Below are positions 53,180 to 63,930 of a stretch of 64,000 nucleotides of DNA, one piece after another. The first letter of the stretch is position 1, and the number at the start of each line of letters is the position of its first letter. The DNA comes from Pseudoips prasinana (Eukaryota; Arthropoda; Insecta; Lepidoptera; Nolidae). The stretch is from NCBI GenBank assembly GCA_951640165.1, contig OX621256.1:2046001-2110000 (forward strand). The letters are read 5' to 3'. The notes under the pieces were generated by a model that was not told the origin of the DNA, did not search any database, and saw only the letters and a program-made list of their open reading frames with translations. The position numbers and the translations under genes are program-made.

Positions 53180-53470
53180 TCATGTCCGTCACGTCCGTCA
53201 CAGTCATGTCCGACACGTCCGTCACAGTCAAGTCATAGTCCCACCTCAGTAAAGCAGTGGAGACTTTACTAGAGGCTTCTATGGAGTTTTGGTTTCAACA
53301 CGGAAAATCACAATTCACGGCAATATCGCACTTTCCTCCACTTGTGTACGTTGTCGAAGATGTTATGTCTAAAAATCCACCATATTTACACATAAAAACT
53401 CGAATTTACACCAGTTTTTGAAAATAAAACATAGCCTCGATGCGTCCTTTTCCGCGTTGGCGCCAAAACT
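53180..53470 (-). repeat. dispersed 300-bp repeat, copy 2
   Basis: The reverse complement of 3775-4075: GTCCGTCACAGTCAAGTCAT, GTGGAGACTTTACTAGAGGC, AATCACAATTCACGGCAATA and GCGTTGGCGCCAAAA. It carries a short CGTCCGTCACAGTCA duplication at its start. Confidence 0.6.
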
Positions 53471-54349
53471 CCCAGAGATTGGGCTGCGATCCTTTCCCTC
53501 TGCAGCGTTCCGTTTTATGCAGAACTCGGTAACTCAGGAGACAATTATACCATTTAATTTAAGAATAAACTTTATTTTTAAATAAATTAACGATATGTCA
53601 TCAATACTGACTTATTTATAGCTAGGTTAAAATGTTTTACTAGACGACTAGGGTATAATAATAAAATGAAACTTAATTGGTCAAACATTATGTTTTGGTG
53701 GAACGGAACGTATCAAAATTTGACAAGCAAAACGAATCGGATCAAAAACAATAAAGCAGTAAGTTGGTTGTTTGTTTTTTTTGCAAAGCATTTATAACTA
53801 ATATACAAATAATTACTTATTAATAAATATAATACCTATAATGGATTCTGATATGTAAAGCAATAATTTTATTATTGATTTCTGTGTTTGTTTTACAAAT
53901 AATTTAAACAGTGACGTGAAGTGGTTGCCGCCTATTTTGTAAACAAAAAAAATATTCTTATTATTAATTATTTATATGCAAAGCCATTTTGGAATATAAT
54001 GAACTATTTCACCAATTTTATCTTTAGAACCAATCGTCAATCCACCGAATTTCTAGGATTGCAACTTTAGATTGTTTTGGCTATCTAAGCTTATGTCAAA
54101 ATTAATGGATTGGTTATTGGCACGTGCAACCTGTCATTTTAGTACAGAGGCCTATCTTTTTCTATGATCCGTCCTCCCAAAGATTGCTCGTTCGGAAAGA
54201 TTGCTTTTTCAATCTGTGGATGCTTTATTGGCACGGTTTAATAGACAAATGGATCGAAATTGCTATCGTAGATAGCATAAAATGGATTAGGATCGTTTAT
54301 TAATTTCGGGCGTAGACGCCCGAATGTACTGAAAAAAATCGCAGATTAT
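53471..54349. other. no recognised gene
   Basis: About 880 bases of AT-rich DNA without recognisable content. Confidence 0.3.
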
Positions 54350-54555
54350 TGCACGTATGGCGCAGCGGCTAAGACAGTCGCCTCGCCGCTTCGAATCGCG
54401 GGTTCGAGTCCCGTGCCGGACAACTATTTGTGTGACCCATAAATAGTTGTTCTGAGTCTGGGTGTAATTTGTGTCCGTCTATTATATGTTTGTAAAGTAC
54501 CCCGCGACACAGGGTTTAAATTCCCTAGTGCGGGCGTTATTAAAAAAAAAATCCC
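54350..54555 (+). mobile_element. tRNA-derived SINE, family 3 (best copy)
   Basis: A box TATGGCGCAGCGGCTAAG, B box GGGTTCGAGTCCCGTGCC, body GACCCATAAATAGTTGTTCT and GTGTCCGTCTATTATATG, tail CCCTAGTGCGGGCG followed by poly(A). Confidence 0.85.
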
Positions 54556-54717
54556 CTAATGTGGTGACCTAACCTTTAACTTCTTGAGCGCCGCTGGCTT
54601 CTGTAGAATACATTCATACAGTAATTATTGTTTAGTTGTTTACATGTGTACATATTGCTTTGGTGTCGCTTAATGTCCAAAAGGTTAATAAAGGTCAAAT
54701 ATATAATATAAAGGTCA

Positions 54718-55020
54718 ATCATAATAATAATACCTTAATATAGACAGAACCATTGACAATATGTAGTAAAAATATTAGACTTAAACTAGATAATTAAACA
54801 TAATCTCCTGACAATAACTTGATACGAGCTAGCTAAATATCAATGCTATAATAAAATAAATTTTATAAATGTTTTTATATAATGTGTACCTAAATATCTA
54901 TGTAACTAGAAATAATAATGTATACAACTATATTACTACAAACATGTTCTGACTATTTACAAGCGCTTTTTTAAAGTCTACGTGAATAAAAACCTTTTTT
55001 ATTTTTATTTTTTTTATTTA
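54718..55020 (+). mobile_element. RTE-type LINE 3' end, family A copy 5
   Basis: ATAATAATAATACCTTAATA to GTCTACGTGAATAAAAACC with T-rich tail. Almost the same sequence as copies 1 and 4. Confidence 0.8.
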
Positions 55021-55429
55021 TATATTAATTTCAAATTAAGGATTAATATGAGCAACCTTACTTTTCAAAATATCCTCAAAGATAAGCTAAATTACTGGCT
55101 AAAAAAAATGTGGATCAAATGATTTAAAAGTACAAACTCGATGCCCACTCCAAATCGCCGACATTACCCAACAATAATTTACGTAATCCACCTAGCTAAA
55201 ACTTGTAGATTATCATAACTCGCACACAATTAGATTATTTTTACATCATCACTTATCTTTACTTGTTATTCGGTGCAGGTATGTTACATAAGGAGTGCAA
55301 TACACTCTAATAACTGGTCCAGATGTTACACTCACTAGGTACTTCGGCCACGAACGGCAGGAAAACAACAAATGGACAATAAGTATATTAGAACGAAACT
55401 TAAATTTCATTAGATTTCTGGACAGACCA
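55021..55429. other. no recognised gene
   Basis: AT-rich; no supportable feature. Confidence 0.3.
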
Positions 55430-55672
55430 GGGGCTCTACCGGCTAAGATGCCGAACATCGATTTCTTAAATGGCGTTCAAATAAATAGAGGTTAAAAATG
55501 ACTTAATCAATCTTTAAATCGGCTTCCATGAGCACATGTGACGTCATAAATGGTCCGGAATCGATTGTCAACGTTGAAGCTGATTTAATGATTGATTAAG
55601 TCATTTTTAACCTGTATTTATTTGAACGCCATTTATGAAATCGATGTTCGGTGGTTTAGCCGGTAGAGCCCC
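55430..55672. mobile_element. 243-bp hairpin MITE with ~80-bp arms
   Basis: GGGGCTCTACCGGCTAAGAT..AATGACTTAATCAATC is mirrored by GATTGATTAAGTCATTTTTA..TTAGCCGGTAGAGCCCC. The arms are close to identical, with a 60-70 base centre. A palindrome with long arms and no gene is the classic fold-back MITE. Confidence 0.85.
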
Positions 55673-55804
55673 AGTCTGATATTTGACTGGCCTTGGCCAA
55701 GTGGTTATTAAAACTGACTACTAAGCTAGAGGTCATAGGTTCGGTCCTCAACACAAACCACCGCAATGTCAACCATTTTTGTGTGATGAGCATGCATTTG
55801 AGCG

Positions 55805-55858
55805 TAATAATATAATATATATATAATAATATAATATATATATATATATATATATATA
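55805..55858. repeat. AT-rich dinucleotide tract
   Basis: (TA)n interrupted by AATAAT, at the tail end of the adjacent minus-strand SINE. Confidence 0.8.
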
Positions 55859-56100
55859 GGGACAATGTCACACAGATCATCCTAGCCCCAAACCAAGCAA
55901 AGCTTGTACACTATGGGTACCAGGCGACGATATACATACTTATATAGATAGATAAATACTTAAATACATAGAAAACATCCATGACTCAGAAACAAATATT
56001 CGTGCTCATCACACAAATATTTGCACTAACCGGGATTTGAACCGAGGACCACCAGCTTCGTAGGCAGGAGCACTACCAACTAGCCTACGGTGACCGTCAA
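55857..56100 (-). mobile_element. tRNA-derived SINE, family 1
   Basis: Reverse-oriented full-length copy: GATCATCCTAGCCCCAAACC to ACTAGCCTACGGTGACCGTC, with a slightly mutated B box (GGGATTTGAACCGAGG on plus). Confidence 0.82.
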
Positions 56101-56150
56101 TGTCCGTCCGAGCATGATAATTTGTTCTGTGCCTGGGTGTAATGTAAGTA

Positions 56151-56459
56151 TCTATACATATAAAATTGTAGGAAAGTCAAAACTGTACATTGAATATTTT
56201 TTTAAAGGATACTTGGGACGTGATCTACAATCGATAGCGAAGGCAAAAATATAGTTTTTAGAATTTTTGTTTGTGTGTCTGTATGTATGTCCGGGCTAAA
56301 CTCAAAAAGTACTGCATGGATTAACTTCAAATTTTGCATGAACATTACTAAGATGTCGGGTCAACATATAGGCAACATATTATCACGCCATCACCTACGG
56401 GAGAGGAGCTGTGATAATTTATTAAGTTTAACGCGAGTAAAACCGCGGGGCACAGCTAG
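56151..56459 (+). mobile_element. non-autonomous Helitron, group H1
   Basis: A|TCTATACATATAAAATTG at 56151, 3' hairpin CGCGAGTAAAACCGCG and GGGCACAGCTAG|T at 56459. Confidence 0.85.
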
Positions 56460-56479
56460 TATATAATATGTATGTATTT

Positions 56480-56575
56480 ATATGACTATAATTATTAGTT
56501 GTCTGGTCGCCATAGTACAGGTTCTGCCTAGTTTGGGATCAGATGACAGAGTGTTAGTTGTTCCAAGATATTCAT
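56480..56575 (+). repeat. family 2 SINE 3' fragment
   Basis: GTTGTCTGGTCGCCATAGTA then GCCTAGTTTGGGATCAGATG. The body and head are absent. Confidence 0.5.
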
Positions 56576-56719
56576 GCATAGATATTTTATTGGCGCGAGC
56601 CAACTTTTTTAAGTTGAGAAATCCGCATGAAATCTGTTACGAATCCCGAGCGCTGCACATTGTTTGGACTCCCGAAAGATCATCTACAAGCATTAGTTAC
56701 AAAGAAGCTACAGCCATTA

Positions 56720-56972
56720 CGACGGTCGCCGTAGCCTAGTTGGTAGTGGTCCTGCCTACGAAGCTGGTGGTCCTGGGTTCGAATCCCAGTAAGTGCAAAT
56801 ATTTGTGTGATGAGCACGAATATTTGTTTTTGAGTCATGGATGTTTTCTATGTATATAAGTATTTATCTATCTATATAAGTATGTATATCGTCGCCTGGT
56901 ACTCTTAATACAAGCTTTGCTTAAATTGGGGCTAGGATGATCTGTGTGACATTGTCCCTAGATATTAATTAA
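56720..56972 (+). mobile_element. tRNA-derived SINE, family 1
   Basis: GACGGTCGCCGTAGCCTAG, GGGTTCGAATCCCAG, then GATGAGCACGAATATTTG and GGCTAGGATGATCTGTGTGA. Confidence 0.85.
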
Positions 56973-57179
56973 AGACCTATCTAAACTATTTAGGTCTGTA
57001 GTTCTTGGCATATTTTTGTACAGTTTGCCTTGAATAGGGGTACTATCTTATTTAGGTATCATTAAATCAGGAAAAACACCATCACTTATACAGCAATTGA
57101 AGGTGGCTACAAGGATTTAATTGCTTAACATACCAATACGTCTTGTATAAATATCTTCTTCAAATCTTCATCATTACAA

Positions 57180-57710
57180 CTGAAAGAAGTCCACGGCTGG
57201 ACAATAGTCTCGCCCAAGAAGATAATAAATTAATAAAATAAATAATAAATTAATAAAAAAAGTTTTTATTCGCGTAGAATTTAAAAAAGCGCTTGTATAG
57301 TCAGAACATATTCGTAGTAATATATAATTAATTTATAATTATTTCTAGGTACATACCTATAGATATTTAGGTACACGGATTGTAGGAAATAATTTACAAT
57401 AAGATTTATTTTATAACAGTAACGATATTTAACTAACTTAAATTAAGTTATTGTCAAGGATCATGTGTAGGTTTAATTATCAAAATTAAAAATTTTAGCT
57501 ATATTTTTACTACATATTGTCGAATAGTTCTGTATATATTAAGGTACGAATTAAAAGTTATTATTAGAAGAAGAAGCCATAATCGCCACGCTTGGCAGTC
57601 GGATTGGTCGCAGTAAATTGATCATCGGTAGCTGCTGCCCGCCCTCTGGGTGAAATAGGGCGATGATATTCTGATATTCGCCGCCGTCACCACACAGCAA
57701 CTTTAATCTT
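57180..57710 (-). mobile_element. family B repeat split by an RTE tail
   Basis: TGAAAGAAGTCCACGGCTGG..CTCGCCCAAGA before, and CCATAATCGCCACGCTTGGC..ATTCGCCGCCGTCACCACA after, a family A RTE tail at about 57232-57575. The uninterrupted family B copy at 63237-63483 shows the two pieces adjacent. Confidence 0.7.
57232..57560 (-). mobile_element. RTE-type LINE 3' end, family A copy 6
   Basis: Minus-strand copy whose subfamily matches the 7.2/10.8-kb copy (CCTACACATGATCCTTGAC reversed). It supplies the empty-site sequence for the LTR insertion. Confidence 0.8.
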
Positions 57711-57730
57711 ATATTACATTATTTATATAA

Positions 57731-58092
57731 TTACGACCTGTGCCCCGCGGTTTGACCTGAGTTAAACTTAATGAATTATAGCCTGTAAGTTATCTGGGTA
57801 TATAAGCAAATAGTCAAATAGTCATTTATTGGTAATGGTTTTACAAGTCATAGTTTTTAAATAATATAATAGGATACAATGTCAAAGAATAAAAATATTC
57901 TAATACAAACTACTCACTTAAACTTTAAAAATTCGTCATGCGAGTAAAACGATTGCTCGATAAGCCAGTAGCTCCTAAGCTATATTACTTCAATGTTTTA
58001 TCAAAATCAATTCCTTAGTTTTTGCATCAAACAGTTATAAACATCCATACATCCGTACCTACTCACAAACTTTCCCATTTATAATATTAGTA
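57731..58092 (-). mobile_element. Helitron-like element carrying a LINE tail
   Basis: The reversed 3' end TGCCCCGCGGTTTGACC at 57741; the other end CAAACTTTCCCATTTATAAT then ATTAGTAGGAT. Between about 57806 and 57965 a minus-strand LINE 3' end (AATAGTCAAATAGTCATTTA on plus) interrupts it. Confidence 0.55.
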
Positions 58093-58463
58093 GGATATTA
58101 CGTTTATACCGGCCGTTTCCTTAAGACGATAATTTCGTTGATTTCAACGTAGTTCTTGTAAAAAGCCAGGGCATTTTAGTTGTGTTAATTTAATGTAACA
58201 GAGTCATAGAGAAGGAATATAGTCACCCTGTGGTCTATTGCGCGCTCCGGAAAAGCATTTAAATTAAATTCACAGGTTTGATATTGCATTGTCATTTTTA
58301 TACGAGTTGTAAAATAGTTTATATCTTTGCAGTTTCAGAGCTATGACCTTGTCGGTGAGACTTCCTTCTTCTTTATACAGGAGTATAAAGTCACTACTAA
58401 TTTCACTATAACAGGAGTTATAGTGAAATTAGTGTAGTAACTGCCCCATTTTGAAGGGCCGGA
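58093..58463. other. no gene; perfect hairpin 58396-58433
   Basis: ACTAATTTCACTATAAC (58396-58412), loop AGGA, GTTATAGTGAAATTAGT (58417-58433): a perfect 17-bp stem. No repeat partner seen in the window. Confidence 0.6.
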
Positions 58464-58612
58464 TGGCGTGGTTGATAAATACTTGCCTTTCACGCCGCAA
58501 ATCGTGGGTTCGAGTATATCTGTTTGTCCTAAATTTGGATGTAATCATCGAAATAGGTAAGTATATATTTACAAAAGAAGAGTAGTATATGTGCATAATG
58601 TCCCAGGATATT
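58464..58612 (+). mobile_element. family 2 SINE, internally deleted
   Basis: GATGGCGTGGTTGATAAAT, B-box remnant GTGGGTTCGAGT, then directly ATCTGTTTGTCC and a tail ending ATAATGTCCCAGGATATT. Confidence 0.65.
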
Positions 58613-59255
58613 AATATTTATCTTCCCTATTGCAGTTCTATGGCCGGATTATCGCTCACACGTAGAAAGGTGTCACTGTGTCAGCTTATCGCTCACACCT
58701 TTCTTCTTATACAGATAAAAAGGAAGCCGTTATGAGCTTTCTGTCAGAAGCCCTTCGTGATCCCATTTCTTCTGCTCTCTTGCAGTAGAGATGTCGTTGC
58801 TACCCAACACAAGGGACATTAAGAATCGATATGATAAATTAATCGAATCGATTAAATTAATGCATGAATAATGTGATACGATCAATAGTGATTATGAGCA
58901 TTAATTGTTATTTATATTTTTGTTATTAATAATTTTTCTTTCTGTTTATGTTAATGTAAATTCGTCTGGTATGACGCTTCCAGTACCTACATACTGGCCC
59001 TATCGGAAGATCAGCACTACAGAATTGTAGTGCTAGCTGAGATAGGGCCATTTCTCATACCAGTACGGATAAAATTATAAATATTTAAAATGTATACCAC
59101 AATTGAATCGGTTTTCCGTATTTGTTATGATAATAAAATTATTTCTTTATTTCTTTCTTTCTTTTAACACCGGGGGTACACTTGCTTGAAATAGATTGCT
59201 TAAAATTATTACTTATCAGACAACAGATCGAGCAAATATTGTGGTTGCCTGCTAA
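58613..59255. other. inverted repeat and LINE-like tail, no gene
   Basis: Around 58996-59052, TGGCCCTATCGGAAGATCAG and GCACTACAG face CTGTAGTGC-like GTAGTGCTAGCTGAGATAGGGCCA, forming a long imperfect hairpin. The region ends AATAAAATTATTTCTTTATT with (CTTT)n at 59140-59165, which looks like a LINE 3' end. Confidence 0.5.
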
Positions 59256-59521
59256 TCTATACATACCAATAATAAAATCGTAGGAAAGTCAAAACTGTAC
59301 ATTGATCTACAATCGATATTGAAGCCAAAAATATAGTTTTTAGAATTTTGCCTGTTTGTTTGTATGTATGTCCAGACTAGACTCAAAAAGTACAGTATAC
59401 ATACTAATACTAAGAGGTCGGGTCAACACATAGGCTACATATTATCACGCTATCACCTACGGGGGAGGAGCTGTGATAATTTATAAAATTTAACGCGGCT
59501 AAAACCGCGGGGCACAGCTGG
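59256..59521 (+). mobile_element. non-autonomous Helitron, group H1
   Basis: A|TCTATACATACCAATAATAA at 59256; hairpin CGCGGCTAAAACCGCG, then GGGCACAGCTGG|T. CTGG replaces CTAG; about 40 bp of the 5' third is deleted. Confidence 0.75.
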
Positions 59522-59566
59522 TTAATTTCAATAAGCGAACCTAATTTAGTTTCTACTGAGCATTGT

Positions 59567-60320
59567 TGAAACCGGTAATAGAGACACCTGCTGAGTTTAT
59601 TGCGCTCGGTCTTCTCAGTTGGGGCTCATTGGATCCGATGGAAGCATTAAGATGCGACCGTCTTTATAAACACAAGGTCTGCTATAATAATAATATTGAA
59701 CCTTAATATAGACAGAACCATTTAGACAAGATGTAACAAAATTTATCTAGATCTAAATTTCTAAGCAACTAAATCGTTACTTTTTTTAAATGAAATGTTA
59801 TTTCTAAATGTTTTCATACAATCTTAATATCTATATGTACCTAGAAAATGGATTGACAATTAGTATTAAAATACTTAACTTAAATTATCAACTAAAGAAA
59901 CATAAAATAAACAAAGTAGGTACTAAAAATACATACTTACATTTAAATTAAATATATACATATTATTATATAATAGTAACCTAGAAATAATTATGTTATG
60001 TATACCTAATTTTATTACTACAAACATGTTCTGACTAAAGTCGCTTTTTGAAAGTCTCATCATTATCATGACGACGACTGCTGGACAAAGGCCTCCTCAA
60101 AATATTTCCACAGTGGAGTCATGTTCATCATTTGGAGGTATATGCCATAATTATAATCGCTAGGCAGACGGGTTGGCGATCGCAGAATGATAGTCATACC
60201 TAGTACACAGAGAGACGCTGAAATGGGGTGGGGTGGCAATATTCTATTACGTTAGCCACAGAGAAAAACGTCTTTTTAAAATTGTTAAGTCTATGTGAAC
60301 AAAAAGCTTTTATATTTCGA
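59567..60320 (+). mobile_element. RTE-type LINE 3' end, family A copy 7, split by family B
   Basis: GTTGAAACCGGTAATAGAGA to TTCTGACTAAAGTCGC (about 60056), then a minus-strand family B piece (60060-60250, ATCATTATCATGACGACG to GAAATGGGGTGGGGTGGCAA), then AAGTCTATGTGAACAAAAAG (60287 on). It is diverged from the other copies. Confidence 0.6.
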
Positions 60321-60926
60321 ATTCCGTATTGCTATATTTTTTCCCGTCAGTACTGTCTACGGGCTAAGATTCGAATAATTTCCGGACGGAAAACAAATAG
60401 TGCTGAAGAAACAGCGACCAAAAAATATCATTCACACACTCACTTTTCGGAGATTTCGAAACATTTGCTATTATTATTTTTATACAAACCTTCTACTGAC
60501 AGTAACGACCACATAAAAGAAAGATTTATCCAATTTGGTGCAGTCGCTAAGAAGTTATAAACGTACAAACATTTCGATGATTCATTTTTATTTATATAAA
60601 TTTATTGGTATCTTTTGTGGCCTGCCTGCTGCACCCAGTTCGTATGTCGCTGTATCTCTACGCAGTTTCACCGTTCGTTCTCCATGGTAACACCGTTTTA
60701 ACGGGGACATTTGGGAGGTTAAACAACTCGAAAATGTCCCCGCCAAAACGGTGTTTGGAAGAAAATACCCCTCCTACGTAAACCATTAATTTATAACATT
60801 GTAAATAAATCCCTCAACTGCAATTTGAATTTTTGCGAAGCCAAAATTGTTTTAAATTAGGAACCGATTACTTGGACTTACGATGATACCGATACATCAC
60901 ATCATATCATCAGCCCGATATCTTAA
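60321..60926. other. no gene; hairpin 60688-60754
   Basis: AACACCGTTTTAACGGGGACATT is mirrored by AATGTCCCCGCCAAAACGGTGTT across a 20-base loop, a small fold-back element. A 110-codon open stretch at 60228-60560 has no recognisable domain. Confidence 0.5.
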
Positions 60927-61134
60927 TATACTGTGGACACGGGTCTCAATCGCGATAAAGATATAGGCAAATGATTACCTTGGTTACCCGACGTTTCGGC
61001 ATGGGTTGCACCAGCCGTGGTCACGGGTCGACTGGTGTGGCTCGGCAGCGTCGTCTCCGTGAAGCTCGGGTTTCGGTATCTACCCTCGCATGGTCTTGAT
61101 ATTTTTCGCGATTGAGACCCGTGTCCACAGTATA
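60927..61134. mobile_element. 208-bp MITE flanked by TTAA
   Basis: TATACTGTGGACACGGGTCT..CAATCGCGA is mirrored by TCGCGATTGAGACCCGTGTC..CACAGTATA. TTAA lies at both edges (60923-60926, 61135-61138), as after piggyBac-type insertion. The interior has CCCGACGTTTCGGCATGG and GGTCACGGGTCGACTGG. The assignment to piggyBac is tentative because TTAA is itself palindromic. Confidence 0.65.
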
Positions 61135-61237
61135 TTAACATGTGTACAAATCGCGAAAGTTTTAAAACATTAACAGAAAACAGCCCGATATCGTCCACTG
61201 CTGGGCATATTTCCCCCCAAGAGTTTCTATAATTATT

Positions 61238-61485
61238 GACCGTCACCGTAGCCTAGTTGGTAGTGATCCTGCCTACGAAGCTGGTGGTCCTGGGTTCGAA
61301 TCCCGGTAAGTGCAAATATTTGTGTGATGAGCACGAATATTTGTTTCTGAGTCATGGATGTTTTCTATGTATATAAGTATTGATCTATCTATATAAGTAT
61401 GTATATCGTCGCCTGGTTCCCATAGTACAAGCATTGCTTAGTTTGGGGCTAGGATGATCTGTGTGACATTGTCCCGAGATATTAT
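61238..61485 (+). mobile_element. tRNA-derived SINE, family 1
   Basis: GACCGTCACCGTAGCCTAG, GGGTTCGAATCCCGG, GATGAGCACGAATATTTG and GGCTAGGATGATCTGTGTGA, ending TTGTCCCGAGATATTATT. Confidence 0.85.
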
Positions 61486-61550
61486 TCTTTCTAGGCTGAT
61501 ACCCTACTGAATATTAAAGATTTAGCATACTTACTTATACTGAAAACTTA

Positions 61551-61905
61551 TTGTATGAAGGTAAGTGTAAAACAGCTTTGTTTAAAAAAAATGTTATGGG
61601 AATGGCTCCTGTTATTTTTAATAAAATACTTAATTGTATTAAGGTTCAACCTTTGGAAGTTTTTAAAAAGAGACTCACTACCTTATTGCCAAATAATTGT
61701 TATTACTCTGTTCGAGAATTCTTAAATGATTCTTCTATAAATATTTTTTTTATGCTACTAACGTTGTATTAGTTTTAAGGTTATTGTGAGCAAATGTGGC
61801 TCATAAATGTTTGTAGGCCTAAGTAGGTAGAATGTACAAGGATTCGTTATATATCTGTAACACCAATTGTAAACACCTACATTCTTTGCAAATAAATGAT
61901 TACTT
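61551..61905 (+). pseudogene. LINE ORF2 C-terminal tail and 3' UTR
   Basis: Codons to 61772 read FNKILNCIKVQPLEVFKKRL, LPNNCYYSVREFLND, a common end of insect LINE proteins. The UTR follows to CAAATAAATGATTAC at about 61895. Everything upstream is missing. Confidence 0.55.
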
Positions 61906-62279
61906 ACTGCTGTTATTACATAAACTAATATTCACACCTTTTGTTTTTATTTGACATCTGTACAATTATTTGATTATATCTTTTTAATAAGTAGAGACAC
62001 GCAAGCACTCACAGACACACACACTAATACATACACATTATTACATATATAGGTGACGCCTAGTGTGGGGAGGTTCGATATTGTAACGAACATAATATGA
62101 AAATCTATTTGAAATATATTTTTTATTTTTATACAAAACCCTTTACAACTTAACATATAACATAAAACCGACTTGTACTTTTTTAAGTAACCAAGATTTG
62201 AACCATATATGTATACATATACATTATAATATATTTCCACAAGCATTATAAATAAATTAATAAATAATTGGAGCAATCA
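61906..62279. other. no recognised gene
   Basis: AT-rich with (CA)n-like ACACACACACTAATACATAC at about 62017. Confidence 0.35.
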
Positions 62280-62505
62280 ACCCGCTGCCATCTGATCCAA
62301 AACTGGCAGAGCCCGTAATGGCAACCAGACAACTGATAAACATACATATATATTTTTAAATACATACATATTATAGACAAATTACACCCAGATACAGAAC
62401 AGATACTCATGCTCATCACATAAATATTTGTCCTGGGTGGGAATCGAACCCACCACATCTGACTTCGCAGTCAGGGTCACTAACAACTAGATCAACAAGC
62501 CAGTC
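62280..62505 (-). mobile_element. tRNA-derived SINE, family 2 variant
   Basis: CATCTGATCCAAAACTGGCA to GGGTGGGAATCGAACCCACC and TTCGCAGTCAGGGTCACTAA (reversed head). It shares the head type of 22990-23075. Confidence 0.75.
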
Positions 62506-62744
62506 CAGAAGCATTACCTATCGAATAAATAAATAATTATACAAATCGTTTCACAAACAGCATAGCAATCGTGTAACAGTCATACAGTCGAACTCATAAC
62601 CTCCTTTCTATAAAGTCGGTTAGAAGAGGAAGCCGAGTCCAATTGAGTTACATGGACACTTCTCCACGAGGAACTAACTACATATATCATTGTGACAACC
62701 TCAGCGATGCATTTATACGTCGAAATTATTGAGAGTAAAAAGAA
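62506..62744. other. no recognised gene
   Basis: AT-rich spacer between two SINEs. Confidence 0.3.
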
Positions 62745-62995
62745 AATATCCTGGGAAATTATTTACACACGGCCACCTGATCCCAAACTAAGCAAAGCTT
62801 GTACTGTGGAAACCAGATAACTGATATACTACTTACACTACTTTTCTTTTGAAAATACATACTTATATAGATAATTAAACTCAGGAAAAACAGACATGTT
62901 CATGCACACAAATATCTGTCCTGAGTGGGAATCGAACCCACGACCTCCGGCGTCAAAAGCGAGCATTTGCCAACCACGCCAACACGCCCGTCAAA
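62745..62995 (-). mobile_element. tRNA-derived SINE, family 2 (full length)
   Basis: ATCCTGGGAAATTATTTACA, CCCAAACTAAGCAAAGCTTG, GACATGTTCATGCACACAAA, GAGTGGGAATCGAACCCACG and GCCAACCACGCCAACACGCC (reversed A box). Confidence 0.82.
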
Positions 62996-63236
62996 ACACT
63001 CAAACCTCAAGATAAACGAAATTGGTTCTTATTGGATGAATTGACCCGTCTTCGGAAAGGGTACTTTTCGGGCGTAGCGCCTGCCATAGTATTGTTAGTA
63101 AATACTTTTGTATTTGTTTTTTTTTCGCACTCCACCTACGGAGCAACGGCTTAGGTTTTTCTTCCACCACCATAAAACTTTTTTATGTCAAAAATGTCAT
63201 TATTATTGTCGTAGTATGCTGTATGCTGCTGTGTGG
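62996..63236. other. no recognised gene
   Basis: No coding frame or familiar repeat. Confidence 0.3.
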
Positions 63237-63483
63237 TGACGGCGACAAATATCAGAATCAGAATATCATCACCCCATCTCATCCCGTGGGGGGCGTAGAA
63301 GTCGACCCGAGGGAATATCTACCAGAGGATGGGCAGCAGCTTCCTTCTGATTACTATGACCATCTTACTGCGATCGCCAACCCGTCTGCCAAGCGTGGCG
63401 ATTATGGCATATCCCCCCAAGACGATTCTTGAGGGAGGCTGGTCCAGCAGTGGACTTATTTAGCTGTAATGATGATGATGATG
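63237..63483 (+). mobile_element. family B repeat (uninterrupted copy)
   Basis: GTGACGGCGACAAATATCAG, GATGGGCAGCAGCTTCCTTC, AACCCGTCTGCCAAGCGTGG, GGAGGCTGGTCCAGCAGTGG, then (ATG)n. It serves as reference for the split copies. Confidence 0.7.
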
Positions 63484-63678
63484 TTGTATGCTCTTCGATT
63501 ATTGTATAATCGCTCAGTTTCACAAGAAATACAGTTTACGTTAAATTGATCCAATTTGTTTAATTACATTAAAAACCAGTATGTTTACGAGACAGGTACA
63601 AATTTGAAGAACTTTATCTATGGAACTCAAAAAAATATTCAAGAATAGAGAAGCTTTGCTTCATGAAGACGATGCAGA

Positions 63679-63930
63679 GTGATTTCAATCATAAATTCGC
63701 TTGGCACTTGTCAAGTGAATTTGTGATTGAAATCACAACTTCACTTATTGACAGTTTCCAGCGAATTTATGTTTCAATTTGAATCATAAATTGTCAGCTT
63801 TCAGAGAAATTTATGTTAGCAATTATAAATTAACAGTTTCAAGTGAATTCATGTTTGAAATTATAAATTGGTAGTTTTCAGTGAATTTTACGATAGCAAT
63901 TATAAATTTATAGTTAGGAGTGAATTTATT
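63679..63930. repeat. hairpin and ~39-bp tandem repeat
   Basis: GTGATTTCAATCATAAATTC (63679) faces GAATTTGTGATTGAAATCAC (to 63736). After it, ATAAATT..CAGTTTCAAGTGAATT units recur about every 39 bases at roughly 63785, 63825, 63863 and 63902. The tandem units look derived from the hairpin arm. Confidence 0.65.
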
